Below are positions 26,767-37,026 of a stretch of 46,934 nucleotides of DNA, in pieces. The notes beneath the pieces were generated by a model that was not told the origin of the DNA, did not search any database, and saw nothing but the letters and a program-made list of their open reading frames with translations. This DNA is from an uncultured bacterium (GTDB taxonomy: Bacteria > Patescibacteriota > Gracilibacteria > Absconditabacterales > Absconditicoccaceae): NCBI GenBank assembly GCA_903904875.1, contig CAIVEC010000006.1, positions 1 through 46,934 of the forward strand, in the 5' to 3' direction. Position numbers and translations under genes: made by a program. How positions within the stretch are numbered: the first letter of the stretch is position 1; each line of letters begins with the position of its first letter.

Positions 26767-29637
26767 TTACTTACTGATCTTCTCTTTCTGGAGTTCGTAT
26801 TGGAGTTCTTCTATATCTTTCTTAAGTTTGTTCATCTCTCTTTTTTTCTCCCTGATTATATCGGGGTCTGCACCGCTTGATGAAAGGCTAGGCATCATGG
26901 TCCTGATAGCCTGGAGTTCTTGCTCTTTGGCACGTAAGGCTTCACGGAGATCTTCTTTTTTGTTGGTGACCACCAAAACTTTACGTTGCACTTTGATGCC
27001 TATCGTGATGTTGATGATGCTTTCGGTATGATATTTACCGAGTTCTTTTTCGTTTTCGAGGTATTCGATCGATGATGCGTTGATCAGTTTATATATTATT
27101 TTTTCCTGTTTCCTGAGGTATTGCAAGAAGTCCAATGGTGCGAAAAAACAGATATCCACTTCCTCATGCTTTGCATAGTCGTATTTCTGCTTCATCCCCA
27201 AAAACTTATCTATGATATCCATAAAAAGCTGTGTCTTGTAATTTTTGCTGATGCTGGTAAGGTGCTCTTCTATCTGCTGTACTAAGATAGGTCAGTCAAA
27301 TCCTAATTGTTCTCGTGTCTGTTGCGTTATAAACGGGATGAATGGATGCAAGAGTTTCAATAAGCTTCCTAGGCATCGTAATGTCACTTTACTGCCGTTT
27401 TCCGTATCGTGGTATTTCTGGATTTCCAGATATTTGTCGCAAAAATCCTCTTTGATCATAGTGATCATCTTGTGCTGGATTTCAGGAATCGCGTTTTTTG
27501 CCAGAGCTTCTTCATACTCTTTTTGGAGTTCTATGGTCTTGTAGATGATCCAGAGTTCAAATTCACTTAATGCACTTTTTCTCTTGTCCAAATAGCTTTT
27601 CAACTGCCCAAAATCAGAGATTTTTCTTGTTCATTTCTTATCATACAGATGCTGGCCGACAAATCTGGATGCGTTTCGAAGCTTGCTTATAAAGTGTTCA
27701 TACTCCGTGATATCCTGACTAGGATCTCCTGCATAGAGTCTGGTGCAATCCGTTCCGAAATTTTTGATCAGTTCTTTGAACGGCTCTTTATTTTTTTTAC
27801 TGATTTTCTGTTCTTTCTGGATATAACAGGTGTCGAAAAGTATTTTGTCTTGGATATTATATCCTATGATAATGGTTTTGAGAAATTCAAAAATATTATG
27901 TTCACTGATGCAGAATATCTTTTTCGGCTCTTTCTTGCTTTCACTGAATGCTTCCATCATTTTTATCAGAATCAGCGCATGACCTAGTGTTTCTTCTATT
28001 TTTTCTTTTTGCTGGACGAGTCCTTCGTCATTGCTTACGAGAGTATCTATATCCAGATTATAAAATCATTTTTTCTTGCTCGACATCGCGATGGATTTTT
28101 CCAGGAAATTCGTCAATCCTATAGAAAACTTTTCGAATTGACTCATTCATTTTTTCTTTGACAGGACTGTCGCCTTTGCAGGACCAAGGTCCTTTTCCGT
28201 GTATTCCACTATTTTTTTCAACTCATTCAGCTCCTTGCTGTATCCTCTTGGTAGTGTCTCGCTGAACAGCTCGATATATGCTTCCAGCGTGCTCTGTTCT
28301 CCGGTACGGCTTTTTCCAAGCAAGACATCTATGCATTCCTCAATGCTGAAATACTGTCTGAGGCGTCTATCGACGATAAGATTGAATATGATGAGTGAAA
28401 GTACTGTGAATTTATTCTTCGTCTTTTTGACAGGCAGATTGAGGAGTTCGTTGTCAGAAATGAAATAATTTTTTCCGCTTTCGCTTTTCCAAAGCGGCAA
28501 GGAATATCCCTTGGAATCTTCCTTGGTGACCGGTCGATATTCTATTGTCTGGATCATATTCGCGATATTCTCTTCGTATTTTTCCGGGATGATGGTGAGT
28601 TTTTTTTCTTTGATGGCTGTTTGGATATTGCTCATTTCCTTATCTATCTTGATGAATAACTGGTTGCAGAGGAGCGGTCGCGCTCTTTCGCCTGTTTTCC
28701 TGTGTACAGCGACTTCAGCTTCGGTATATTTTGTACCTTCGAGGTTATGGATATCATCGAGATTCTTTACGATATTCTTTACGAATTCGCTTGCATTCTT
28801 GCCGCAGAAATCACCTGCTGATTTGGTGAAACATCCGCTTTTGTCGATAGCGAATTTATCTATTTGAAGTCCGTGTTTCTGCGCTATCATCAACGATCTC
28901 TTATCATGTGCCGGCGTGATTCTGATAATTCCTGTCCCTTTGGTCGGATCCACGGATTCATCTGCTATGATAGGGATGGTCTTATTTACAATCGGTATGA
29001 TGACTTTATTTTTTACCAATTTTTTGTACCTTTTGTCATCAGGATGCACCGCAAGCGCCACATCGGCGAAAATAGTTTCCGGCCAGAGTGTCGGCACGAT
29101 CAGTGAAATATTTTTGGTGTCTACGAAATATCTGAGATTGTATTGTTTGACCTGCATTTTTTTCCGTTGTAATTCATCAGTACCCAGTGTTTTCTGTTCC
29201 TGTATGCTTCGATAATTGATCGAACAGTCTTCATAAATGCGTCCTTCCTGCACAAGCTCCACAAAAAGATTTCTGACAAAATTCGTATTCCTTTCTGAAT
29301 AGACGACATTATCGGTATCGATACCGAAAAATATTCCTGCTTTGGTCAGGAGATTCTCATAATTCTCGGTTTTGAGATTTTTGTCTTCCGTATCAAAAAT
29401 AGGCAATAATTTCGCCTTGATTCATTTCATCATCAGATAGGTAGCAACCATATCTTCTTTGATGAGTCCGCTGATCGAATCCAATGAGGTATCTTTGGAT
29501 ATGGTGATCGGCAACTGTGTTATGACTGTTTCCCGTTTGGTTGCATCTTTTTTGGTCGTGAAGAGTTTCTGAAAATAATTTTTTTTGAGAAGTTCTGATT
29601 CTATGGAAAAATGATTATATTTTTTTTTGATATCCAT
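26767..29637 (-). CDS. valS: Valyl-tRNA synthetase-like protein with eroded HIGH motif
   Basis: 956 aa, joined from five track ORFs in one frame across TGA codons. The CP1 editing domain is clear (LWPETIFADVALAVHPDDKRYKKL, GTGIIRITPAHD). The KMSKS loop is present as KISKK followed by ELIKNFGTDCTRLYAG. An anticodon-binding helical domain (LLKLLHPFIPFITQQ) and a ValRS-type C-terminal coiled coil (REALRAKEQELQAI...KKDIEELQYELQKEK) follow. At the expected HIGH position I read PITISKDTSLDSISG instead of PPNVTGxLHxGH. It may be a divergent active ValRS or a paralog with a lost or altered adenylation site; a second valS elsewhere would favour the latter. Confidence 0.8.
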
Positions 29638-29698
29638 TTTTTATTTCTAAAAAGACTAAATTTAATGAATAATGAATAGTGAATAATTAATAATTAAT

Positions 29699-29775
29699 AA
29701 TGTTGGTATTTGCTTTATTATCTATTATTGTAAATTACTATAGTTTGTGAGTCTACAATTCCTACATTTTTCATT
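29699..29775. repeat. Small dispersed repeat with central palindrome (copy 3 of the ACTATNGTAA palindrome)
   Basis: Ends AATGTTGGTATT and ATTCCTACATTTTTCATT match 20926-20975 inversely. The centre (29720-29745) is a third, weaker relative of the palindromes at 6854 and 22340. Flanked by TTAATTATTAATT-type runs in the valS upstream gap. Confidence 0.5.
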
Positions 29776-29794
29776 ATTATTTTTTAATTATTAA

Positions 29795-31441
29795 TTAATT
29801 TTTGGAATATCCGTAGAGTTTGTAGATTGTATATGCAAATAAGCTTATCAAGATAATAAGCAGAATGTTTTCTACCGGTCCTGTCTGTATCTTTTTTACG
29901 CTAGATATATTGAGCGTGGTTCCGTCTTTACAGATTCATTGGACGAGATAATATGCATATGCTTCTTTTTTGGAAAGTTTATTGAACGGGTATTCAAACA
30001 TCGTACCTGTTGTTTCTCCTACTTTCTGCATACTACTTATTTCGCTGGTTTGGAAATCCGACCTATAGATGACATATTTTTCTATATTGTTGACTCAGGT
30101 CCGCATAAGGTAATATTTTTCACCGATCTGTCAGGTGGTCACGTTGATGCCAACTACAATACAACTGGCATCTTCTCCTACTTTTGCTTGGGTCACTTCA
30201 GAAGGCGTACCGGTAGGGTTACCTGCACTATCGAGCGGAGTGATCTGGAAATAATAGGTATCTCCTACCGTGAGGTTTTCTATAACGATTTGATTGGTTT
30301 GCACGGTAGTAGTAAGATTGAGATTGTTTTCGCTGGTTCCATAATCGAGTCTGTATTGTGGTATGGTTCCTAGAGCTTCTCGAGTTACATTCAATTTCGT
30401 CTTGTCGATACTATCAGAATATAATCTGATCTTACCGATAGCATTTCCTGTCTCTACAAGGATTGTCGCTACACCGGTATAACTTTTTGTCTGTCCTAGC
30501 ACGATAAGATCCACTCCTACTTGGAGACTTCCTACAGTATCCATTACTATTTCTTTAGTGAAGACTCATGCGCTTTTTTTGTCCATAGGAACTGATTTTC
30601 CATCACTCAACTTTATCTGGGCAGAAGTCACGCTATCACTGCTATTGACCGTAAAGGTCGCTTTTTCTCATTGTTTGAATGTTCCGTTAGGTTCTATCTT
30701 GATGCTATTAAATACTCCGTCTTGGATAGGTTGATAACCGAAGGAAACAATCTCGGATTCACCGATCACTTCGTTGTTGACGTTCAGAATCTTTATCTGG
30801 AGGATATTATCTCACTGAGTTATTCCGCTGACATAGGCGCTGATATCACCGTTTGCATTGGTCACCCCTTGTGAAACGGAATTATTGTTTATATAGATTT
30901 CATATGGCGCGTTAGGCAATGATGGTGCGGTTGCCATGACATTAGCAATCTGATTTTTTTCTATTCAGCCGGGAACTGGAGAAATCAGCGATATCGTTTT
31001 TTCTGCCGTGGTATTTGTTGTGGTACCTACGATCACTGTCTTTTGTCCTATAATCGTATCGTTGATGATATCTGATACTTTGATGGTAAATGTTCAGGAT
31101 TTTTTGATGGTTAGTCCTTTGGAAAATAATTTTACTCCCTGATCTTGTGGAAGGAAGGTATAGAGTCCGTCACTTGGTACGGTATAATCTGCAGTATCCA
31201 CGATACCTACTATTTCGATAAAGACATCGCCTTGGTAGTCTTTGACGATATCACCGTTTGCTGTTACTGCTTTGATGGTGATATCCACTGCTTCGCCGAC
31301 ATCAAATGAACTTGGTACGACTTCAACGATAAACGCGTCCGGGTTAGCAGCATGCACATTATTGTTTGCTACAAATCCAACTCCGAGCATACCGATAGCC
31401 AATATGCTTGCTATAAGTGTTTTGCGTGAAAATTTCATCAT
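29795..31441 (-). CDS. Large secreted FN3/Ig-like surface protein with TGP-ENIL anchor
   Basis: 548 aa through several TGA codons. Signal peptide (KTLIASILAIGMLGVGFVANNNVHA); successive beta-sandwich segments (IVEVVPSSFDVGEAVDITIKA, PYEIYINNNSVSQGVTNANG, SIKIEPNGTFKQGEKATF, a fibronectin III-like unit LTVGDTYYFQITPLDSAGN). The C-terminal sorting-like signal is KIQTGPVENIL, a hydrophobic helix (LIILISLFAYTIY) and a short basic end. The TGPxENIL box is the same as in 4319-5245. Likely an adhesin or stalk protein at the cell surface. Encoded 24 nt after the cohesin-like anchored protein, so cotranscribed. Confidence 0.78.
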
Positions 31442-31465
31442 ACGATAATAGGGATAAATACTATA

Positions 31466-31972
31466 TTACTTAGAGTGTGATGTTATCTCATTGAGTGATC
31501 CGATAGATAAGTTTTTTTGTCCCACAGCTATCGCTTCGCTCAAAAGGATATCTGTCATATCTCCGCTAAACGGCAACAATACTGCACTCTGTGTCTTGTC
31601 GATAGTTCCGTTCGGAGTAAATTGGATGACTATGTTATTTTCATCAGGAGTCTTTGCTATCCGTGTTCCTTGTCCACTGAGATTTGCTGGATCTATCGTA
31701 ACCGTATCTTTATCGAAACTTATCGTAAAATCTATGCTTGCCGGAGTTTCCAATTTTTCTGCCATAAAGATATCTACATATCCGCTATTCGTCTTATACG
31801 CTATGTCTCGTCACTTTTCGGCGATAAATGCTTTTTCCTGGAGAGAAAGCACGCTTGCAGTAAAAAAATCCGGATTCTTGACAATATAGAATAATCCGAA
31901 GGCAACCAACGCCGCTCCTATGATGATACCTATATTCTGTTTCCAGCTTCAGAAGAATTTATTTTTGCTCAT
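31466..31972 (-). CDS. N-anchored protein with cohesin-like beta domain
   Basis: 168 aa, reading upstream of the track start through two TGA codons to ATG at 31970-31972. Membrane helix NIGIIIGAALVAFGLFYIV, then VLSLQEKAFIAEKG, GYVDIFMAEKLETPASIDFTISFD and NIVIQFTPNGTIDKTQSAVLLPFSG. The run AxIDFTIxFDxxxVxI is the pattern of cohesin/CBM-like jelly-roll domains. The domain is outside the membrane. First gene of a two-gene unit with the large surface protein. Family is tentative. Confidence 0.65.
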
Positions 31973-32355
31973 TTTTTTCTCCAAACAGATAAAATTTCCG
32001 CTTTTTTAAGGTATATAAAATAAGTATGTTTTTTGTTGTTAAAATCAACTATAAATTAGCTCAAAGTCAACTTTATTCTTCTAATATTTTTTAAACGCTC
32101 CGCTGGGGTCACTTTTTGGCATTGCCCTTCGTGCCTCAGGATTAAAACCCCAAAAACTGACGAAAAAACTCTAGCCAGATGCAAAACTCAGGACTATTAT
32201 TCCAAATACACATTTTCTACCAACTCGACTCCGTCCCACTTGCGGTGGGTCCCACTTCGTCTCGTTCCATTTTACTTCTTCATCTAAAAATCGCTCACTA
32301 TCTCGTGGTGTGCATCTGTCGGATGTAAAAAAGTGAAAAATAAAATAAATTTGTT
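31973..32355. other. 383-base gene-free interval with GC-rich palindromic segment
   Basis: No code-25 ORF on either strand. 32100-32165 (GGGGTCACTTTTTGGCATTGCC...ACCCCAAAAACTGAC) and CCCAC-ttgcg-GTGGG near 32256 can fold. The first segment resembles 3560-3620 in carrying a CTTTTTGG/CCAAAAA pair beside GGG/CCC runs. Probably a non-coding repeat family; an ncRNA is not excluded. I could not fit it to tmRNA, SRP or RNase P RNA. Confidence 0.35.
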
Positions 32356-33735
32356 TTACAATTCCACTTGGTCTTTTATGCTTGGTATTTCACATGTGAA
32401 GCCGATTTCTTCAAGTCTGGATTTCAGTGCTATTTGTGCGTTCCCTTCTCCATGGATGATGAATGTTTTCTGAGGCGGTTTCGTAAATCCTTTCGCCCAT
32501 CTCAAAAGCTGATCACCATCTGCATGTCCGGAAAATCCGTTTATCTTTTCTATCTCTGCATTCACATCAACTTCCATTCCCATCATCCTCACTTTTTTCT
32601 CTCATTCCAGGATATATCTTCCTAATGTTCCGTCCGCTTGATAGCCTACGAACAATAACGTATTTTTTTTGTCTCGAAGTCCGTGCCTGAGATGATGTGT
32701 AATCCTTCCTGCAGTACACATGCCATTCCCTGCTATGATGATGCAAGGATCATTGTAGGTATTCAATTTCATCGAATCTTCGACGCTTTCCATACATTCC
32801 AATTCCGGAAAATCAAATGGATGAGGATATTTATGTAATGCTTCTTCATCGAAAACTTCCGTATGCTTTTTGAATATTTCTGTCGCTTTGATGGATAACG
32901 GGCTATCCAAGAAAATCTTTTCTGCTGGAAACTTTCCTTCTTTGATGATGATATTGTAGAAATAGAGGAGTTCCTGAGTCCTTTCTACGGAGAATGACGG
33001 AATCAAAAGTTTCCCTCATTTATTGAATGTCTCTGTGGTATATTTCACCAATAATTCTTCCTTGCCTGCTGTGTCCTCATGTTTTTTGTCTCCATAGGTT
33101 GATTCTATCAGCAGATAATCTGCATCTGCGATCAATGTCGGATCCTGTACGATAGGCGTACCTCGTTGTCCTATATCTCATGAAAAAACGATCTTGGTTT
33201 TCTTGCTTCATTCCGTCACGAAAAGTTCAATGTTCGCTGATCAGAGGATATGTCCCGCATCATTGAATCTTGCCTCGATATTTTCATTCAGTGTGAATGT
33301 TTTTGTATATTCAATCGGACTGAAGAACTTCTTGCACGCTTTTGCATCATCAAGCGTATACATAGGCACTCTCGGTTCCTGATGATTTTTTTTTCTTCTC
33401 CTATTTTCGTCTTCGATATTCTTTTCCTGGATCTCCGCACTATCTTCAAATAAGATATTTGAGAGATCTATGGTCGCTGATGTCGCATAAATTTTTCCGT
33501 TGAATCCTTGTTTATATAATTTAGGGATCAATCCGCAGTGGTCGATATGGGCGTGGGTAAGTAATATAAATTCTATCTGCTTGGGATCAAAAAGAAATGG
33601 TTCGTAATTCAACCTTGTCACTTCTTTCGGTCATTGGAACATCCCGCAATCCACGAGAAATTTTGTCGTTCCCGTCTCGATGTAATAACATGATCAGGTG
33701 ACGATTTTGGCTGCTCCGCAAAAAGTAAGCTTCAT
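32356..33735 (-). CDS. MBL-fold/beta-CASP RNA-processing nuclease-like protein
   Basis: 459 aa joined from three track ORFs; seven or more TGA glycines including CGAAKIVTGSCY, GHILGSA and FSGDIGQRG, all family-invariant. Zinc site LTHAHIDHCG (HxHxDH), DAGHILG and FSGD, then the beta-CASP part ESTYGDKKHE, IPSFSVERTQELLY, IIAGNGMCTAGRI and the last motif INGFSGHADGDQLL. This matches the CPSF73/YSH1-like group found in bacteria, presumed endo/exoribonucleases acting in the cytoplasm. Last gene of the 38040-32356 operon. Confidence 0.9.
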
Positions 33736-33764
33736 TTTTTTAAAATTTACGACATAAAAATTTT

Positions 33765-34178
33765 TTAAATTTCGTCTTCTGTAAATACTTTGATATTATT
33801 CTTCTTCAGAAGCTTAGTAAAAACCCCATCTCCATATACCAATTTTCCAGAAAACGTGCCGTCATAGATTTTTCCGCAACCGCAGGATGGCGATTTAGAT
33901 TTCACAATCGCTTCATTGCAATTGATAAGTTTAGCTATTTTCAACGCTTCTTCCGCTCATCTCTCAAATTGCTGGGTGACGTCTTTTCCGTCTTTGGTGA
34001 ACACTCTTCCATTTCTCTGTTCTGCAGGAATCCTTGGAATAGTCAATCCGCCCAAGAGTTCTGGACAGACAGGAACTGCTTCGTTTTGTTCAACTAATTC
34101 AATAACTTTCTGGCAAGGTCTTGCTTCACCATTCCATCTGCATTTAACCCCCGCTAGACAAGCGCTTACGATTTTCAT
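33765..34178 (-). CDS. DUF523 family protein
   Basis: 137 aa from MKIVSACLAG, the usual start of the family, not the track's MHFLSYHYE. Motifs SACLAGVKCRWNGEA, PVCPELLGGLTIPRIPAE and IVKSKSPSCGCGKIYDG with conserved cysteines are diagnostic of DUF523 (YbbK). The function is unsettled; the cysteine pattern suggests metal or Fe-S binding. TGA encodes one Gly after QFER. 29 nt upstream of the MBL gene. Confidence 0.88.
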
Positions 34179-34210
34179 CTCATAATGATAAGATAAAAAA
34201 TGCATATTGC

Positions 34211-34393
34211 TTACATTCCTAAATACCTAAGTAATCCATAAACCAAAAATACCGGCCGAATAAGCGCTTTCATTATACCGAGCAATCATAAGCTGAATGA
34301 TGTCGCTGTTCCGATAAAATAAATCGCTGCACCGACAAGTCCTAGTCCGTACATTGCTAATTTAGGCATGTGCTGACGAATTTTCTTTACCAT
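34211..34393 (-). CDS. 60-aa two-helix membrane protein
   Basis: Not in the track. MVKKIRQHMPKLAMYGLGLVGAAIYFIGTATSFSLG, then LLGIMKALIRPVFLVYGLLRYLGM, ending TAA; one TGA-Gly. Basic N-terminus and two hydrophobic stretches. Sits within the operon with 32-35-nt gaps on both sides. Family unknown. Confidence 0.65.
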
Positions 34394-34428
34394 GATGTAT
34401 ATGAAAAGATAAAATTCTTATGAATAAT

Positions 34429-34806
34429 TTATTTACCGAGTTTATACGAAAAATCGAGCTGTATTCAATCAGCATATACCGGAGTCGTGAACTCTATCCG
34501 GAATCATCAATTCGTTTTGGATCGTTGGATCAGATCCTTATTCAGAAACGGTTCGTCAAGCGCTTCCGGAGGCAGGATGAATTTTGGGTCAAATAATATT
34601 ATCCTAGCTTTATTACCATTTTCTATGAAGATCAATACCTGGCAGTGTATGATTTCCGGCAAGGTGTCTTCTTTGACATATCCGATGAGCTTTTTCTTCT
34701 TGAGCTCCGCGATATCTTCGTGAGTCAATTCCAATCTCTCGCAGGAGAAAATCATCTTTTCTGCTATTTTTGACGATTCGGAATCGTATTGTGCGTTGAT
34801 TTCCAT
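34429..34806 (-). CDS. Small unknown cytoplasmic protein
   Basis: 125 aa; the track ends at 34507, but three TGA codons (34507, 34504 and 34465) are read through to TAA at 34429, adding a C-terminal strand-rich tail. MEINAQYDSESSKIAEKMIFSCERLELTHEDIAELKKKKL is helical and charged; CQVLIFIENGNKARIILFD looks like a beta hairpin. No export signal. Family not recognised. Operon member between the HD-domain gene and a small membrane gene. Confidence 0.65.
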
Positions 34807-34829
34807 TCTGTGATTGATTTTGAGTAAAA

Positions 34830-35471
34830 CTATTTCCCTTCCAGTTCTAATTTAAACTCTTTCAGAAATTTTATCAGAAAGTCTGTTCTTCTTTTTGCGA
34901 TTTTTTTGGCGGTCTTGGTATGCATCCTGTCTGTGACTTTAAGTAATCTTTGGTAAAATAAGTCTAAGCCAAAACGCAAAGGATTAGGAATATGATTTTT
35001 GCAAAAAGGATCTTCGGAGTTGTAGAAAGGGTTTTTCATCTGTCAGGTCGAAGAGTATGTCCTCATGATGGATATTGCACCCGTTGCCTCTAGTCCGTCT
35101 GCGTCTTGTAGAATTTTTCATTCCAATGTTTTCGGAATGATGCCTTTGCTGAATGAACATTCCAGAATACAGGTTTTGATTTTCTCTATCTTTTTCTTGG
35201 GAAATTCATCAAATCAATTCAATATATTCTCTGCCACTATCGCGCTTTCTTCCTGTGATCTGTGTGAATCCGGGTGATTCTTCTGGTAGACTACTACATC
35301 ATGAAATAATGCAGAAGGGATGATGATATCCAGATCTCATTTTTCTGTCTTTGCAATCCTTTCAGCATTCGTCAGTACTCTCAATGCATGTTCAAAATCA
35401 TGAGAAACATCCGTGTTTGGAATTTTCTTTTTAGCGATTTCTATTAATCTGTCTCTTAATTTTCTATTCAT
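34830..35471 (-). CDS. HD-domain phosphohydrolase
   Basis: 213 aa, joining the track ORF 34830-35039 with an upstream part lost to four TGA codons. Start MNRKLRDRLIEIAKKKIP; HD motifs SHDFEHALRVL (H...D..H), PSALFHDVVVY (HD) and a later ILQDADGLEATG (D). This is the order expected for YfbR/YedJ-like HD hydrolases acting on nucleotides or similar phosphoesters. Its ATG lies inside the end of the CYTH gene (16-nt overlap). Cytoplasmic. Confidence 0.85.
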
Positions 35472-35992
35472 GGAATTATTTTTCTTAATAGTAAATCACT
35501 GTAAGAAACCGAAATCAAATCTTCTTGTGGAATCTTAAATAGATCAAGAAAAGATTGACACTGTTCTAGTAGTTTCTCTTTTCCTATGCTACCATCTTTA
35601 TCAATCGCTTCAATTTCAATAAATGTCCCTAGGTCTTCAACTCCATCAATATGGAATTTCACATTATCAATAAAATAAATCTCCCTTTTTTTATCCACGA
35701 CAACCAATATCCCAAGAGCTTTCGTTAAGATCTCTTTTAATGAGGATTTTGGATCTGATTTGAATAAGACAACATCCGATTGCTTCGGTCATTCCTTATC
35801 TTCCCTCTGATAATGGATCAGATGATTCTCTATATTTCCCTCCCTTAATTTCAATCTACCAAAATTCACATTGAAATATGTATCTATCTGATGATCGATG
35901 CCTTTGAAATCTGCATTTTTTGATGTCAATATTTCTCTGATCATAGTCTGATTATCTGACTTTGCTTTGATTTCTATATTTACGTGAGCCAT
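35456..35992 (-). CDS. CYTH-domain protein (class IV adenylyl cyclase-like)
   Basis: 178 aa; TGA at 35789 and at 35468 are Gly, the true stop being TAA at 35456. MAHVNIEIKAKSD starts with the ExExK motif of CYTH domains; HQIDTYFNVNFGRLKLREG (YF...GRLKLRxG), LIHYQREDKEG and GTFIEIEAID are the other tunnel motifs. This combination is typical of the CyaB/AC2 group, which binds triphosphates. Whether it makes cAMP cannot be told. Last codons overlap the start of the HD gene; 10 nt after DUF4037. Confidence 0.85.
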
Positions 35993-36002
35993 AAGATTTT
36001 AT

Positions 36003-37013
36003 TTATTTTATAAATATTTTTCCTAATTTTTTAATTTCAGGGTTTTTTATCTTTTCAATCAATGTTTTAGCAAAATCATGTGCAAAAATCACTAGGTATG
36101 GCCTACCATAATAATCAATTACTTTTGTACGTCATGGTTTTGTTATTTTTAATGCGTTATGTTTTCTTGCTAATAATTCATATGCTTGAGAAAGATATTT
36201 TTCGCGTTCTTTTCGATTTTTTGCTTGAAAAACCTTTTCGAAAATAGGTAGAAATTTCTTTGATAATTTTAATCTGTAAAATGCTGTGCCAAGCCATTTG
36301 CTATATGGTATATATTCTTGTTCTATAAGAAAACAAAGATTCATTATATTTTGGATAATTCTGGATGTAATTATTTTTGATCCTATCTCATCGTCCAAAT
36401 CTCCGCATCTTCCTACAAATGCTTCTTCTGAACTAATTTTTTCCCATTCGCACGCCATGGTATACAACCAGACATCTTTGGGATAATAATGAAATATTTC
36501 TATCGCTTTTTTTATATGTAAATCATCATGAAATATTTTTCAACTTCTTAATACTCTTAATTTTTGTTGTGAAAATGATAATCGATCTTTCGTAGTGATT
36601 TTTTTACGTATATCTATTCCCAAATGTTCTTGAAAAAATGCCTCTACAGTCTGGATTCTAATGAGATGATTTACTTTTCCGCTCTTAGATTTTTGGAGAC
36701 GCTGTATTCCATCACTTACTTTGCCTGAAAAATTTGTTGGATATCCTTTAAATTCATGAGATAAATTTTCTGATAATACTTCACTTATTTTTTTACTATA
36801 TTTTTGATGATTTTCTTTGCTGAGAAAAATAGATAAACGAGGACCTCGTTGGTGATCTCTTGATATCGGTGTATCAAAGCCCATAACATCGGATCAATAA
36901 TCTATAAGTCCTGCCGAATAATTAACTTTTGGAAAAAATTTATGGAGAATTTTTTTTACTATCTGTTCATAATACATTTGGCTTAATTGTAATCCGGGGA
37001 TGAATTTAGTCAT
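36003..37013 (-). CDS. DUF4037 nucleotidyltransferase-like protein
   Basis: 336 aa through several TGA codons. N-terminal MTKFIPGLQLSQMYYEQIVKKIL, then YSAGLIDYGSDVMGFDTPISRDHQRGPRLSIFL, the GS/GFD-xxSRDHxxGPRL signature of DUF4037, whose fold is related to nucleotidyltransferases. The C-terminal half is helical (EWEKISSEEAFVGRCGDLDDEIGS). Soluble, function not established. 13 nt after mltG and 10 nt before the CYTH gene. Confidence 0.82.
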
Positions 37014-37026
37014 ATGTTTTATTATT

